In this document: one piece after another, positions 25,082 to 32,953 of the stretch | Layout: each line of letters begins with the position of its first letter | Position numbering within the stretch: the first letter of the stretch is position 1 | NCBI GenBank assembly: GCA_902633515.1 | Contig: CACPGB010000004.1 | Span: forward strand, 1-37,837 | DNA: 37,837 nucleotides | Source of the DNA: an uncultured Pelagibacteraceae bacterium | Lineage (GTDB): Bacteria > Pseudomonadota > Alphaproteobacteria > Pelagibacterales > Pelagibacteraceae | Reading direction: 5' to 3' | Position numbers and translations under genes: made by a program | The notes under the pieces: model-generated | Told to the model about the DNA's origin: nothing | Seen by the model: only the letters and a program-made list of their open reading frames with translations | The model's database searches: none

Positions 25082-25137
25082 AGGCATTTGAACTATATTG
25101 TGCGCCTTGTACTTATCAAAAGCACTAAAAAAGGAGC
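25082..25137 (+). promoter_or_regulatory. SAM-V riboswitch controlling metY translation
   Basis: It closely matches the SAM-V class known from SAR11 and other marine bacteria: stem AGGC (25082-25085) with GCCT (25104-25107), conserved ATTTGAAC and TATATTGTGC in the loop, and GCACTAAAAAAGGAG (25122-25136) as the 3' part. GTGC (25100-25103) pairs with GCAC (25122-25125) in the pseudoknot. The 3' strand contains the metY Shine-Dalgarno AAGGAG, 4-5 bases before the ATG, so SAM binding should hide it and stop translation. Confidence 0.9.
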
Positions 25138-25140
25138 AAA

Positions 25141-26469
25141 ATGAAAAAAAAAAGAAATAATCCAGAAACCATTGGTTTACATGGAGGTGAGTATAGAAAA
25201 GATCCCGCCACCAATGCTGTTACAGTTCCAATATACAGAACAACTGCTTATCAGTTTGATAATACAGAACATGCAGCAAAACTTTTCAAGCTCGAAGAAT
25301 TTGGGAATATTTATACAAGAATAATGAATCCAACCAATGATGTTTTAGAAAAAAGATTAGCAGAATTAGAAAGTGGTTTAGCTTGTTTAACTGTTTCTTC
25401 TGGTCAGACTGCTTCAACATTTGCCGTGTTAAATGTAGCACAAGCAGGTGATAATATAGTTAGTTCAACTGATTTATATGGAGGAACTGTGTCTCTGTTC
25501 ACAAACACTCTAAGCAAATTAGGTATTGAAATTCGTTACGCAGACCCATTAGATCCTAAAAATTTTGAAAAACTTGTCGACGATAAAACAAGAGCTTTTT
25601 ACGGAGAAACACTTCCAAATCCTTATTTGAGAGTTTTTCCTATAAAGGAAGTTTCAGATATAGGAAAAAAATATAGTATCCCTCTAATTATGGATAATAC
25701 TGCTGCACCAGTTATTTGCAGACCGATTGAACACGGTGCAGCTGTTACAATCCACTCTTTAACTAAGTATATAGGAGGTCATGGTACTGCTGTTGCAGGT
25801 AGTATAGTAGATGGTGGTAATTTTGACTGGACTGCAGATCCTAAAAGACAACCATTATTTAATGAACCAGATCCTAGTTATGGTAATGTGATATGGGGTA
25901 AAGCAGTTCCAGAATTAACAGGAGCAAATATACCATTTGCTATTAGAGCTAGAGTTTGTTTATTGAGAGACTTAGGTTCGTCATTAGCACCTGACAATGC
26001 CTTTTCTATTATACAAGGGTTAGAAACTTGTGCTTTAAGAATGAAACAACATTGTCAAAATGCAAATAAAGTTGTCGAATTTTTATCTAAACACAAAGAA
26101 GTTTCAAAAGTAATATACTCAACTAAGCATGAAAAAAAGATATCAGATAGGGCAAAAAAATACCTCACAGGTGGAAATGGTGCAATGGTTGGAATTGAAC
26201 TCAAAGGTGGTATTGAAGCTGGTAAAAGATTTATTGAGTCTTTAAAGATGTTCTATCATGTTGCTAATATTGGTGATGCAAGAAGTTTAGCTACTCACCC
26301 AGCTAGTACAACTCACAGTCAATTAAGTGAAAATCAACTTGCAGCATCAGGTGTTACTCAAGGTTATGTAAGATTATGTATAGGTATTGAACACATAGAT
26401 GATATAATTTCGGATCTAAATCAGGCTTTAAATAGATCTTCTAGGGGTAATTTAAAAGCAGTAAGTTAA
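25141..26469 (+). CDS. metY: O-acetylhomoserine sulfhydrylase
   Basis: PLP enzyme that makes homocysteine from O-acetylhomoserine and sulfide (or methionine from methanethiol). The 442 residues have the Cys/Met-metabolism fold; PLP Lys209 lies in HSLTKYIGGHGTAVAG, with SSGQTAS, YGGTVSLF, MDNTAAP and SLATHPASTTHSQL as further landmarks. The +20 to 40 length over cystathionine synthases fits MetY. Control is by the two SAM riboswitches just upstream. Its stop codon interlocks with the convergent ctaA stop in a shared TTAA. Confidence 0.95.
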   Translation: MKKKRNNPETIGLHGGEYRKDPATNAVTVPIYRTTAYQFDNTEHAAKLFKLEEFGNIYTRIMNPTNDVLEKRLAELESGLACLTVSSGQTASTFAVLNVAQAGDNIVSSTDLYGGTVSLFTNTLSKLGIEIRYADPLDPKNFEKLVDDKTRAFYGETLPNPYLRVFPIKEVSDIGKKYSIPLIMDNTAAPVICRPIEHGAAVTIHSLTKYIGGHGTAVAGSIVDGGNFDWTADPKRQPLFNEPDPSYGNVIWGKAVPELTGANIPFAIRARVCLLRDLGSSLAPDNAFSIIQGLETCALRMKQHCQNANKVVEFLSKHKEVSKVIYSTKHEKKISDRAKKYLTGGNGAMVGIELKGGIEAGKRFIESLKMFYHVANIGDARSLATHPASTTHSQLSENQLAASGVTQGYVRLCIGIEHIDDIISDLNQALNRSSRGNLKAVS

Positions 26470-27479
26470 TTTTGTTTATTTATATATAAAAAATATATAG
26501 AGGAACTTATTAAAAAAATTGAACTTAACTGGTGCATAGCTGCTAAATATATGTAGGCACCATGAATGACTGTATAAATTCCTAAAATAATTTGTAAAAA
26601 GATAAAAAAACCAAGAATATTGATTGCTCTATATAGATGGTAAATTTTATTTTTGTAGACTTTAAAAAACATGAATAGATAGTAAAGTGTAATAACATAT
26701 GCTAAATTTCTATGCATGAACTGAACTAATGACGGTTCGCTAAATGCAGACAATTTAAATAAATTATTTACCATATTATCATCTGGAAAATAATTATTGC
26801 CCATTAATGGCCAAGAATTATAAATTTTACCAGCATCCATGCCTGAAACAAAGGCTCCAATTATTATTTGAATAAATATCAATACCAAAAAAAAGAAAGG
26901 TATCTTAAGATTAATTTTATATAGATTACCATTATCAACTTTTATCTTTAGATAGTTCCACAATATTAAAGACAAAATTACAAATGCGATTAATAAATGT
27001 AAAGAAAGTCTAAAATGACTTACATCTACTCTATTAGTTAACCCACTACTGACCATATACCAGCCAATAAAACCCTGAAAACATATGAGGAAAAAAATAA
27101 AATAATAATTTATTAAATTAGAAATTTTGATTTTGAAAGAAAAATAAATTAACGGAATTAAAAAACTGAGGCCAATTAATCTTCCTAAAAAACGATGAGC
27201 CCATTCCCACCAGAAAATAATCTTAAATTCTTGTATATTCATATTATAATTTTGAAGTTTAAATTCTGGTATTTCCTTATACAGACTAAAATATATCACC
27301 CAATCTTTCTGACTTAAGGGTGGTAATAATCCTGAAAATAACTGCCATTTAGTAATTGAGAGACCTGAGTCAGTTAATCTTGTTAAACCACCAACTACAA
27401 TCATCGTCGATACAATCCAAAACATTGAAATTAACCAAATAGATAATTGATTATTAATTCTTTGATTTACTGTGTACAT
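26466..27479 (-). CDS. ctaA: Heme A synthase (COX15/CtaA)
   Basis: Oxidises heme O to heme A for cytochrome aa3 oxidase; integral membrane, about eight helices. I use ATG at 27479 (MYTVNQRINNQLSIWL), giving 337 residues; a frame opening at 27554 has an implausible N-terminus. Diagnostic pieces: VVGGLTRLTDSGLSITKW, WWEWAHRFLGRLIGL with a heme His, the VSHFRLSLHL His, GAFVSGMDAGKIYNSWPLMG and FMHRNLAYV, and AAMHQLSS. This is the alphaproteobacterial/mitochondrial COX15 type. Its start is 43 bases from that of the divergent chorismate mutase gene. Confidence 0.95.
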   Translation of the reverse strand: MYTVNQRINNQLSIWLISMFWIVSTMIVVGGLTRLTDSGLSITKWQLFSGLLPPLSQKDWVIYFSLYKEIPEFKLQNYNMNIQEFKIIFWWEWAHRFLGRLIGLSFLIPLIYFSFKIKISNLINYYFIFFLICFQGFIGWYMVSSGLTNRVDVSHFRLSLHLLIAFVILSLILWNYLKIKVDNGNLYKINLKIPFFFLVLIFIQIIIGAFVSGMDAGKIYNSWPLMGNNYFPDDNMVNNLFKLSAFSEPSLVQFMHRNLAYVITLYYLFMFFKVYKNKIYHLYRAINILGFFIFLQIILGIYTVIHGAYIYLAAMHQLSSIFLISSSIYFLYINKQN

Positions 27480-27522
27480 AATCGCATAAATATAATAATT
27501 TTTTATATATCCAAATATATAA

Positions 27523-27813
27523 ATGTCGCCATTAAAAAGAAAAAAACTAAGCAAAATTAGACTAGAATTAGATAAATTAGATAATTCTCTTATAAAGATA
27601 ATAAAAAAAAGAACTAATTTAGTTAAAAAGGTTTTAGATCTAAAAGATAAAAAAAATCAAATAGTCGATCAAAAAAGAATTAAGTCAATACTTCTTAATA
27701 TAAAAAAAAAATCATTAAAAAATAAAATTGATCCACTTATTACAAATAGGATATGGAAAAATATGATATGGTCATATATCGATTTTGAAAAAAGGAATTT
27801 TAAAAAAAAATAA
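27523..27813 (+). CDS. Chorismate mutase, minimal AroQ type
   Basis: Likely converts chorismate to prephenate for Phe/Tyr synthesis. The 96 residues match the single AroQ domain of three helices: LSKIRLELDKLDNSLIKIIKKRTNLVKKV contains Arg13 and Arg30 at the positions of the E. coli active-site Arg11 and Arg28, with Lys41 (Lys39) and Asp49-x-x-Arg52. The Glu that normally follows that Arg is Ile, so activity is not certain. The stop abuts the convergent rpmG stop with no base between. Confidence 0.72.
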   Translation: MSPLKRKKLSKIRLELDKLDNSLIKIIKKRTNLVKKVLDLKDKKNQIVDQKRIKSILLNIKKKSLKNKIDPLITNRIWKNMIWSYIDFEKRNFKKK

Positions 27814-28005
27814 TTATTTACTATGTGGTGGTAGCTTCTTTTCCACAAAAATTTCATGTTTTCTAGTTGATGGATTATATTTTCTAGCTTTTAATTTTAC
27901 CTTTGCTTTTTCACCACCAGCTGGTTTTTTGACATAATAAAAAAAAGAGCTATCAGGTTTTTCCTCTGGTACTAGACGAACTTTAACGTGTGTTTTCTTT
28001 GCCAT
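27814..28005 (-). CDS. rpmG: 50S ribosomal protein L33
   Basis: Small basic large-subunit protein of 63 residues. It shows the L33 pattern MAKKTHVKVRLV, then SFFYYVKK, KLKARKYNPSTRKHEIFVEKK. It belongs to the cysteine-free type that does not bind zinc. It has a short insertion (PAGGEKAKVK) relative to the 55-residue norm. It begins one base downstream of the MerR-type gene stop and is the last gene of the minus-strand run from tRNA-Pro. Confidence 0.88.
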   Translation of the reverse strand: MAKKTHVKVRLVPEEKPDSSFFYYVKKPAGGEKAKVKLKARKYNPSTRKHEIFVEKKLPPHSK

Positions 28006-28006
28006 T

Positions 28007-28378
28007 TTATTTTAATTTTTTTAAGCTTTTTACTATATTAGAAATTTTATTTAATTTTATTTTTAAATTGACAGTTCTTATAGAATTATTATCTATTTCG
28101 TCAAGCTTTAAAGGTTCTTTGTTATCAAGTATTTTTTTTACACCTTTAATTGTCATTCCTTGATCTTTTAATAAAAAATGAATTTTTTTTAATAATTCAA
28201 TATTTTTTTTATCGTAATATCTTCGGTTCCCTAAGAAAATCTTTGGTTTTATTTGTTTAAATTTTTTTTCCCAAAAACGAAGCGTATGAGTTGGTATGGA
28301 ATGACTTTTTTTTGATTTCAAATTTAATAATTCTACAACTTCACTTATAGTTTTGTAAGAATTATCCTCTTTATTCAT
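28007..28378 (-). CDS. MerR-family transcriptional regulator
   Basis: A 123-residue protein with a winged helix of the MerR type: KTISEVVELLNLKSKKSHSIPTHTLRFWEKKF (recognition region with the family's LRYWE-like LRFWEKKF), then FLGNRRYYDKKNIELLKKIHFLLKDQGMTIKGVKKIL. The C-terminal 40 residues are Lys/Ile/Asn-rich and lack effector-binding Cys. Alphaproteobacteria commonly keep such a gene after ihfA; here it is instead between glpX and rpmG, overlapping glpX by 8 bases. The target is unknown. Confidence 0.82.
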   Translation of the reverse strand: MNKEDNSYKTISEVVELLNLKSKKSHSIPTHTLRFWEKKFKQIKPKIFLGNRRYYDKKNIELLKKIHFLLKDQGMTIKGVKKILDNKEPLKLDEIDNNSIRTVNLKIKLNKISNIVKSLKKLK

Positions 28379-29318
28379 TTATTTTTTTTTTTAATTTAAT
28401 AATTTTTTTTGTGTTAACAGATTTATGAGTGATCAAAGTTTCTGAAATATAACTATCTTGCTCAATTTTTATTCCAGAAACAATATCTCCATTTGTAATG
28501 CCAGTAGCACAAAATATTGAATCTCCGGTAATGATTTCGTCTAATGAATACTTCTTGTTCAAATCAGTGATTCCCATTTTTTTTGCTCTATTTATATCAC
28601 TCTCGTTATCAAAAATAAATCTACCTTGGAAAAAACAATTATAAGCATCTAATGCCGATGCAGCTAGCACTCCTTCAGGTCCTCCGCCAATACCCAAAAA
28701 AATGTCAATATTATAACTTTCCTTGGAAACCAATAAAGCTCCTGAAATATCTCCATCAGTTATAAGTTTTAAATTTACATCTAAACTTTTAAGCTCATCA
28801 ATAATTTTTTTATGTCTTGGTCGATCTAAAATACACGCAAATAATTCATTAGGTTCCTTATTTTTATAATCTGCAAGATTAAAAATATTTTTTTTAATTG
28901 AATAGTCTAAATCAATTATTCCTTCAGATGGTACATTTGCTGAAATTTTATTCATGTAAGTCTCTGGCGCGCTGAATAGATTTGATTTTTCTGCAACTGC
29001 AATAACAGATAAAGCACCAGGTAAATTATTTGCAGCAAAATTTGTTCCCTCTAAAGGATCTACAGCAATATCTAGTTCAGGACCAGACATAGTTCCTAAA
29101 GTTTCTCCAATATATAACATGGGAGCTTTATCCAATTCTCCTTCTCCTATAACAACTTTACCTTTCATCTCTATTTGATTTAATTTATTTCTCATCGCAT
29201 CTACAGCAGATTTATCAGCTGCTATTTTATCTTTTTTACCAACAAAATAATAAGATGATAATGCTGCTCTGGTAGATACATTAAGAAACAAATCTTCAAA
29301 TTTTTTGTCTAATGACAT
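28371..29318 (-). CDS. glpX: Class II fructose-1,6-bisphosphatase
   Basis: Hydrolyses fructose 1,6-bisphosphate in gluconeogenesis. The 315 residues carry GEGELDKAPMLYIGE (58-72), the metal motif DPLEGTN at 87-93, SKLxxLITDGDISGAL-like LKLITDGDISGALL, and GIGGGPEGVLAASALD. The C-terminal ATGITNGDIVSGIK is also typical. Glycolytic type I FBPase features are absent. It overlaps the sbmA-like gene upstream by one base and merR downstream by 8, so all are probably cotranscribed. Confidence 0.94.
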   Translation of the reverse strand: MSLDKKFEDLFLNVSTRAALSSYYFVGKKDKIAADKSAVDAMRNKLNQIEMKGKVVIGEGELDKAPMLYIGETLGTMSGPELDIAVDPLEGTNFAANNLPGALSVIAVAEKSNLFSAPETYMNKISANVPSEGIIDLDYSIKKNIFNLADYKNKEPNELFACILDRPRHKKIIDELKSLDVNLKLITDGDISGALLVSKESYNIDIFLGIGGGPEGVLAASALDAYNCFFQGRFIFDNESDINRAKKMGITDLNKKYSLDEIITGDSIFCATGITNGDIVSGIKIEQDSYISETLITHKSVNTKKIIKLKKKINE

Positions 29319-30310
29319 TATTTTGCAGTTTCAATGGAAATATTTTTCTCTAATTTTGACTCAAATTCTCTTAATCTTTTCCAAACAGAAATTAGTTCAA
29401 CAATAATTGGCCAACTTCTAACTAAATATTGAAGTGAAGTTTCAACACGACCAAAGGCTCTTATAATTTGTTGAACAAAACCAAGGGTTATTGCACCAGT
29501 TACAATTGTTGGTGCTAAAGCAAGATAAGGAACAATAACCATACCTTGTAAATAACTCCATTTAACGGCATTAAAATAAAGATAATGAAAATACATTTTA
29601 TAATGAATTTTTCTCACCCCACCATAAAGATCTGTAATTTTTGCTGGTTGCGCGCTTTCCTTAAAATCCTCTCCTAACACTAACTCTTTTCTGTAAGCAG
29701 CTTCTTCTTTTTGGATATCATATTCGATACCCGGAAGTTTAATTCCTACACTTGCTAAAATTATCGTACCTCCTAATGCAGATATAATTGCGACCCAAAC
29801 TAAAGCATGATCAACTTCACCGATCCAAGGCAAAACAGTAATACTTTTAGATAAACCCCATAAGATTGGAGTAAAAGCAATTAAAGTCATTACGCTTCTT
29901 AATAATTCAGCACCCAAACCTTCCATTATTCTTGCAAATTTAAGTGTATCTTCTTGAACTCTTTGTGATGCCCCCTCTATAGAAGATGCTTCATTCCATT
30001 TATCATGGTAAAAATTAGCCATTGCAGTTCGCCATCTAAATGTCCAATGACTAGTAAAATAATCACTTAAAATAACAACTAAAATATATACTGCTGCAAT
30101 TTTTGCGAATGTAAAAAGATAAGCAATGAACTCTTTTTCAGATACAGAGTTTGGATTTGTAAGTGCTTTTTGTAAAGTATCATAAAATTCTCCAAACCAC
30201 TCATTAATTCTTACATCAAGTTGAACTTGATACCAAGTAGCAATCAAGATCAGTAAAGTTCCACCTATACTCCATAAATGCCATTTTTTATCTGTAAAAA
30301 ATTTAAACAT
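29318..30310 (-). CDS. SbmA/BacA-family peptide transporter, N-terminally short
   Basis: Inner-membrane protein related to SbmA/BacA, which import peptides and antibiotics using the proton gradient. Strong family blocks: FRWRTAMANFYHDKWNE, SIEGASQRVQEDTLKFARIME, SVGIKLPGIEYDIQKEEAAYRKELVLGED, and LYFHYLYFNAVKWSYLQ; the C-terminal LVRSWPIIVELISVWKRLREFE also fits. It has 330 residues, against about 400 in E. coli SbmA; it begins where that protein is at about residue 80, so the first membrane segment(s) are missing. The upstream gene ends 7 bases before, so no extension is hidden. About six membrane helices remain. Confidence 0.88.
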   Translation of the reverse strand: MFKFFTDKKWHLWSIGGTLLILIATWYQVQLDVRINEWFGEFYDTLQKALTNPNSVSEKEFIAYLFTFAKIAAVYILVVILSDYFTSHWTFRWRTAMANFYHDKWNEASSIEGASQRVQEDTLKFARIMEGLGAELLRSVMTLIAFTPILWGLSKSITVLPWIGEVDHALVWVAIISALGGTIILASVGIKLPGIEYDIQKEEAAYRKELVLGEDFKESAQPAKITDLYGGVRKIHYKMYFHYLYFNAVKWSYLQGMVIVPYLALAPTIVTGAITLGFVQQIIRAFGRVETSLQYLVRSWPIIVELISVWKRLREFESKLEKNISIETAK

Positions 30311-30317
30311 AATTTAT

Positions 30318-30599
30318 TTATTTTAAAAAGTTATCTGCATAAGACTTTTTTACTATTTTTCTTTTTTTTGGCTCAATTAATTCAAATTGAATTTTTTTTT
30401 TCTTTGCATAATTTACAGCAAGTTCTTTTGTGGAAAATTCTAATTTTAGTTCAGTATAAGTATCATTAGAACTTTCCCATCCCATTAAAGGATTTTTGGT
30501 TGGATCATTAGTTTCAAATTCAAGTACCCATTTATCAAGTTTTCCTAAACCTGACTGCATCGCACTTTTGTTAGGTATATATATCTTTGCTTTTCTCAT
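30318..30599 (-). CDS. NADH dehydrogenase accessory subunit (NDUFS4/ETC_C1 family)
   Basis: A 93-residue homologue of the mitochondrial complex I 18-kDa subunit found in alphaproteobacteria. Recognisable are the start MRKAKIYIPNKSAMQSGLGK, WVLEFET, NPLMGWESSNDTYTELKLEFSTKELAVNYAKKKK, with the family's PLMGW and F-x-t-k-e-x-A-x-x-y-A patterns. It assists complex I assembly or stability at the cytoplasmic side. Its ATG is 5 bases after the tRNA-Pro CCA end, with no ribosome binding site in between. Confidence 0.88.
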   Translation of the reverse strand: MRKAKIYIPNKSAMQSGLGKLDKWVLEFETNDPTKNPLMGWESSNDTYTELKLEFSTKELAVNYAKKKKIQFELIEPKKRKIVKKSYADNFLK

Positions 30600-30604
30600 A
30601 TTAA

Positions 30605-30681
<77 letters not shown>

Positions 30682-30802
30682 AGATTGTTGGTTATAGCGT
30701 TTTTACTTATGTTTTCAATAAAAAGAAAAAGAAAAACAACAGGTAAAAATAGCATTAATTGATTTTACTTTATATATTTTAATATAATTTCAGGAAGCGA
30801 CA

Positions 30803-31585
30803 ATGTTTATATTAAATAGATATTATAAATTTTACAAATATAATGGATTAGTTAAGACTATTAATAAGATTTTAACAACACCATATCGTATTGTTAAAAA
30901 GCATATTTACCAAAAAAATAAAAAAATAATCTTTGAGCAAAATACCTCAGAAAAAAGATTTAATCTGATTTATAAAACTAATTTCTGGTCATCAAATGAA
31001 AGTACTTCAGGCTTAGGATCTGAACTAAAAAATACTGCTAATATTGAAAAGGAAATTGTAAATATTATTAAAAAATATGAAATCAAAAGCATTTTAGATG
31101 CACCCTGTGGAGATTTTAATTGGGTTAAAAATGTTTTAAATGAAGATTTGTCTTATATTGGTGGAGATATTGTTCAAGAAATAATTGATAATAATATTAA
31201 AAAATTTAAAGCTGATAACTTAGATTTCATCAAACTTGACATTACCAACGAAAATTTTCCTGATTCAGATTTGATGATCTGCAGGGATTGTTTAATTCAT
31301 TTATCGTTTAAAAGTATCAAATTATTTTTTGAAAACTTTAGAAAAAGTAAGATTAACTACTTATTACTTACAACATATAAATTAAAAGATAGAGGTAAAG
31401 AAATAGATAATTTAGATATTCCTGATGGAGAATATAGAGAAATAGATTTAACCAGACCTCCGTTCTGTTTACCTAAGCCATTATATGAAATACTAGATAA
31501 AGACGAACTGAATAAAAATAGTGGTTTTAATTGTTACTTGAATCTTTATACAAGAAATCAAATTAATGAATTAAAAATTAAATAA
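30803..31585 (+). CDS. SAM-dependent class I methyltransferase
   Basis: A 260-residue protein. The Rossmann-type methyltransferase domain starts at about residue 90: ILDAPCGDFNWV is motif I (SAM binding), YIGGDIVQEIIDNN motif II, then LDFIKLDITNENFPDSDLMICRDCLIHL. The N-terminal 80 residues are basic and resemble those of methyltransferases found in polysaccharide loci. The substrate is unknown; its pairing with a converging glycosyltransferase suggests surface-glycan modification (inference). A good ribosome site AGGAAG lies 8 bases before the ATG. The 3' end overlaps the next gene by 8 bases. Confidence 0.78.
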   Translation: MFILNRYYKFYKYNGLVKTINKILTTPYRIVKKHIYQKNKKIIFEQNTSEKRFNLIYKTNFWSSNESTSGLGSELKNTANIEKEIVNIIKKYEIKSILDAPCGDFNWVKNVLNEDLSYIGGDIVQEIIDNNIKKFKADNLDFIKLDITNENFPDSDLMICRDCLIHLSFKSIKLFFENFRKSKINYLLLTTYKLKDRGKEIDNLDIPDGEYREIDLTRPPFCLPKPLYEILDKDELNKNSGFNCYLNLYTRNQINELKIK

Positions 31586-32348
31586 ATAAATTCTTATATT
31601 TTTTAATAAAATTAACTCTATCTCTTCGCCTTATACCAGCTAAATGAATTACCACAGGATTAAAATAAAAATTTGATATTTCATTATTTTTTGGATCATT
31701 AAAATTTTTATTTGGCATACTATTCCAGATTCCAGATAATAACTGAATTTTATTTAAAGTAGACTTGTTTGGTTTATTATCTGACAACTTTGAAATTTCA
31801 GCTTTGAAACCAATTTCATCCATTACTGCAGCGTTATCTGGCCAATGATGATTTAAATATCTTTTTTTATTCCATACATTTTTAAAAAAATTTAAAGACC
31901 ACTCAGTACCTCTTACCAGAATTACTCCAACATTAGGTCCCCAGGTTAAAAAATCAACATTTTTATATTTTGTTTTATGTTTGGACCTAAAAAATTGATT
32001 GTGAATAAAAATATGTTTTGTTTTATCAATATGATTTAAGATATTTTCGTATCTGCACACAAAGGCATCAGCATCTATCCATAAATAAAATTCATGTGTT
32101 TTAGCCTCAAGATTCTCAATTAACATTTTTATTTTCAGCCAATAAAAATGTCTTTCAAATGAACTTCTTTTATCAATTTCATAATCAAATTTGAAATGAT
32201 TAGCATATTTGATTATGGTTTTTTCTGATTCTTTTCCAACATTTCTATATCTGTGATTGTAACCAGATAAAATTTTTAATTTACTATTTTTAAAATTTTT
32301 TGTTTTGCTTTTAAAAAAGAACATCTCTGCATTTATTAGATTTATCAA
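31578..32348 (-). CDS. GT34-like (GMA12/MNN10) glycosyltransferase
   Basis: A 256-residue GT-A-type transferase. KILSGYNHRYRNVGKESEKTIIKYANHF begins the nucleotide-sugar fold, EFYLWIDADAFV contains the metal-binding D-x-D (Asp93 and Asp95 in IDADAF), WGPNVGVILVRGTEWSLNFFKNVW and HHWPDNAAVMDEIG follow, matching the galactosyl/xylosyl transferase family 34 layout. Met9 at 32324 is an alternative start. Sugar and acceptor cannot be read. It converges with the methyltransferase gene, and the two may form a small surface-polysaccharide patch. Confidence 0.75.
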   Translation of the reverse strand: MINLINAEMFFFKSKTKNFKNSKLKILSGYNHRYRNVGKESEKTIIKYANHFKFDYEIDKRSSFERHFYWLKIKMLIENLEAKTHEFYLWIDADAFVCRYENILNHIDKTKHIFIHNQFFRSKHKTKYKNVDFLTWGPNVGVILVRGTEWSLNFFKNVWNKKRYLNHHWPDNAAVMDEIGFKAEISKLSDNKPNKSTLNKIQLLSGIWNSMPNKNFNDPKNNEISNFYFNPVVIHLAGIRRRDRVNFIKKYKNLFI

Positions 32349-32477
32349 TGATTTTAACCATATACATCAATAGTCAAATGTAAATAAAAAACAAATTTGT
32401 TTAAATAATATCAAAACTATAATTAACTTTTTCTAATAAATGATTATAAGTGAATAACAATATTTACTAAAAAAATT

Positions 32478-32951
32478 ATGATTATTGAGTGCATTTGCGG
32501 TCAGAAAAAATTTGAAGTCAATTCTGAATTAATCCCTAATACTGGAAGAACAATTCAATGTGGTTCATGTGATAAAGTATGGTTTTATAAACCAGAGAAT
32601 TTAAATAATGAAAATCAGAAAGATTTAATTATTGAAAATGAAATACCAAATAGTCCCTCAAAAAAAGTCATTAAATCAGATAACAAGGATACACTTGCAA
32701 ATCAAAATATTTCCTATTTAGAAAACATAAAAAATTACGAGATAACAAAATATAAACCAAGAAAAAGTTTATCTTTTACAAAACTACTTTCTTATTTAAT
32801 TGTATTTATGATAACTTCTGTTGCTTTATTAGTTGTCATAGATACTTTTAGCACATATTTATATCAATTGTTCCCCTCTCTTGAGCTTGTTATATTTAGT
32901 CTTTTTGAGATATTGAAAGATATTAAATTATTTATTAAAGACTTAGTTTAG
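32478..32951 (+). CDS. Zinc-ribbon membrane protein (MJ0042-like)
   Basis: A 157-residue protein. The N-terminal zinc ribbon of the MJ0042 type has Cys5-Ile-Cys7 and Cys28-Gly-Ser-Cys31 around GQKKFEVNSELIP and ends KVWFY, the usual W-F end. The first knuckle is one residue short (CxC rather than CxxC). A polar Lys/Asn-rich linker (40-95) leads to one membrane helix (about 103-122) and a hydrophobic tail with a possible second amphipathic helix (130-157). The function is unknown in the family. nhaA starts 2 bases after the stop, so they share a transcript. Confidence 0.72.
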   Translation: MIIECICGQKKFEVNSELIPNTGRTIQCGSCDKVWFYKPENLNNENQKDLIIENEIPNSPSKKVIKSDNKDTLANQNISYLENIKNYEITKYKPRKSLSFTKLLSYLIVFMITSVALLVVIDTFSTYLYQLFPSLELVIFSLFEILKDIKLFIKDLV

Positions 32952-32953
32952 TC

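Noticed and set aside
32366-32374. ATCAATAGT, a copy of the recombinase arm core, upstream of the zinc-ribbon gene
   Set aside because: A nine-base AT-rich word is expected about once by chance in this window, and there is no second arm.
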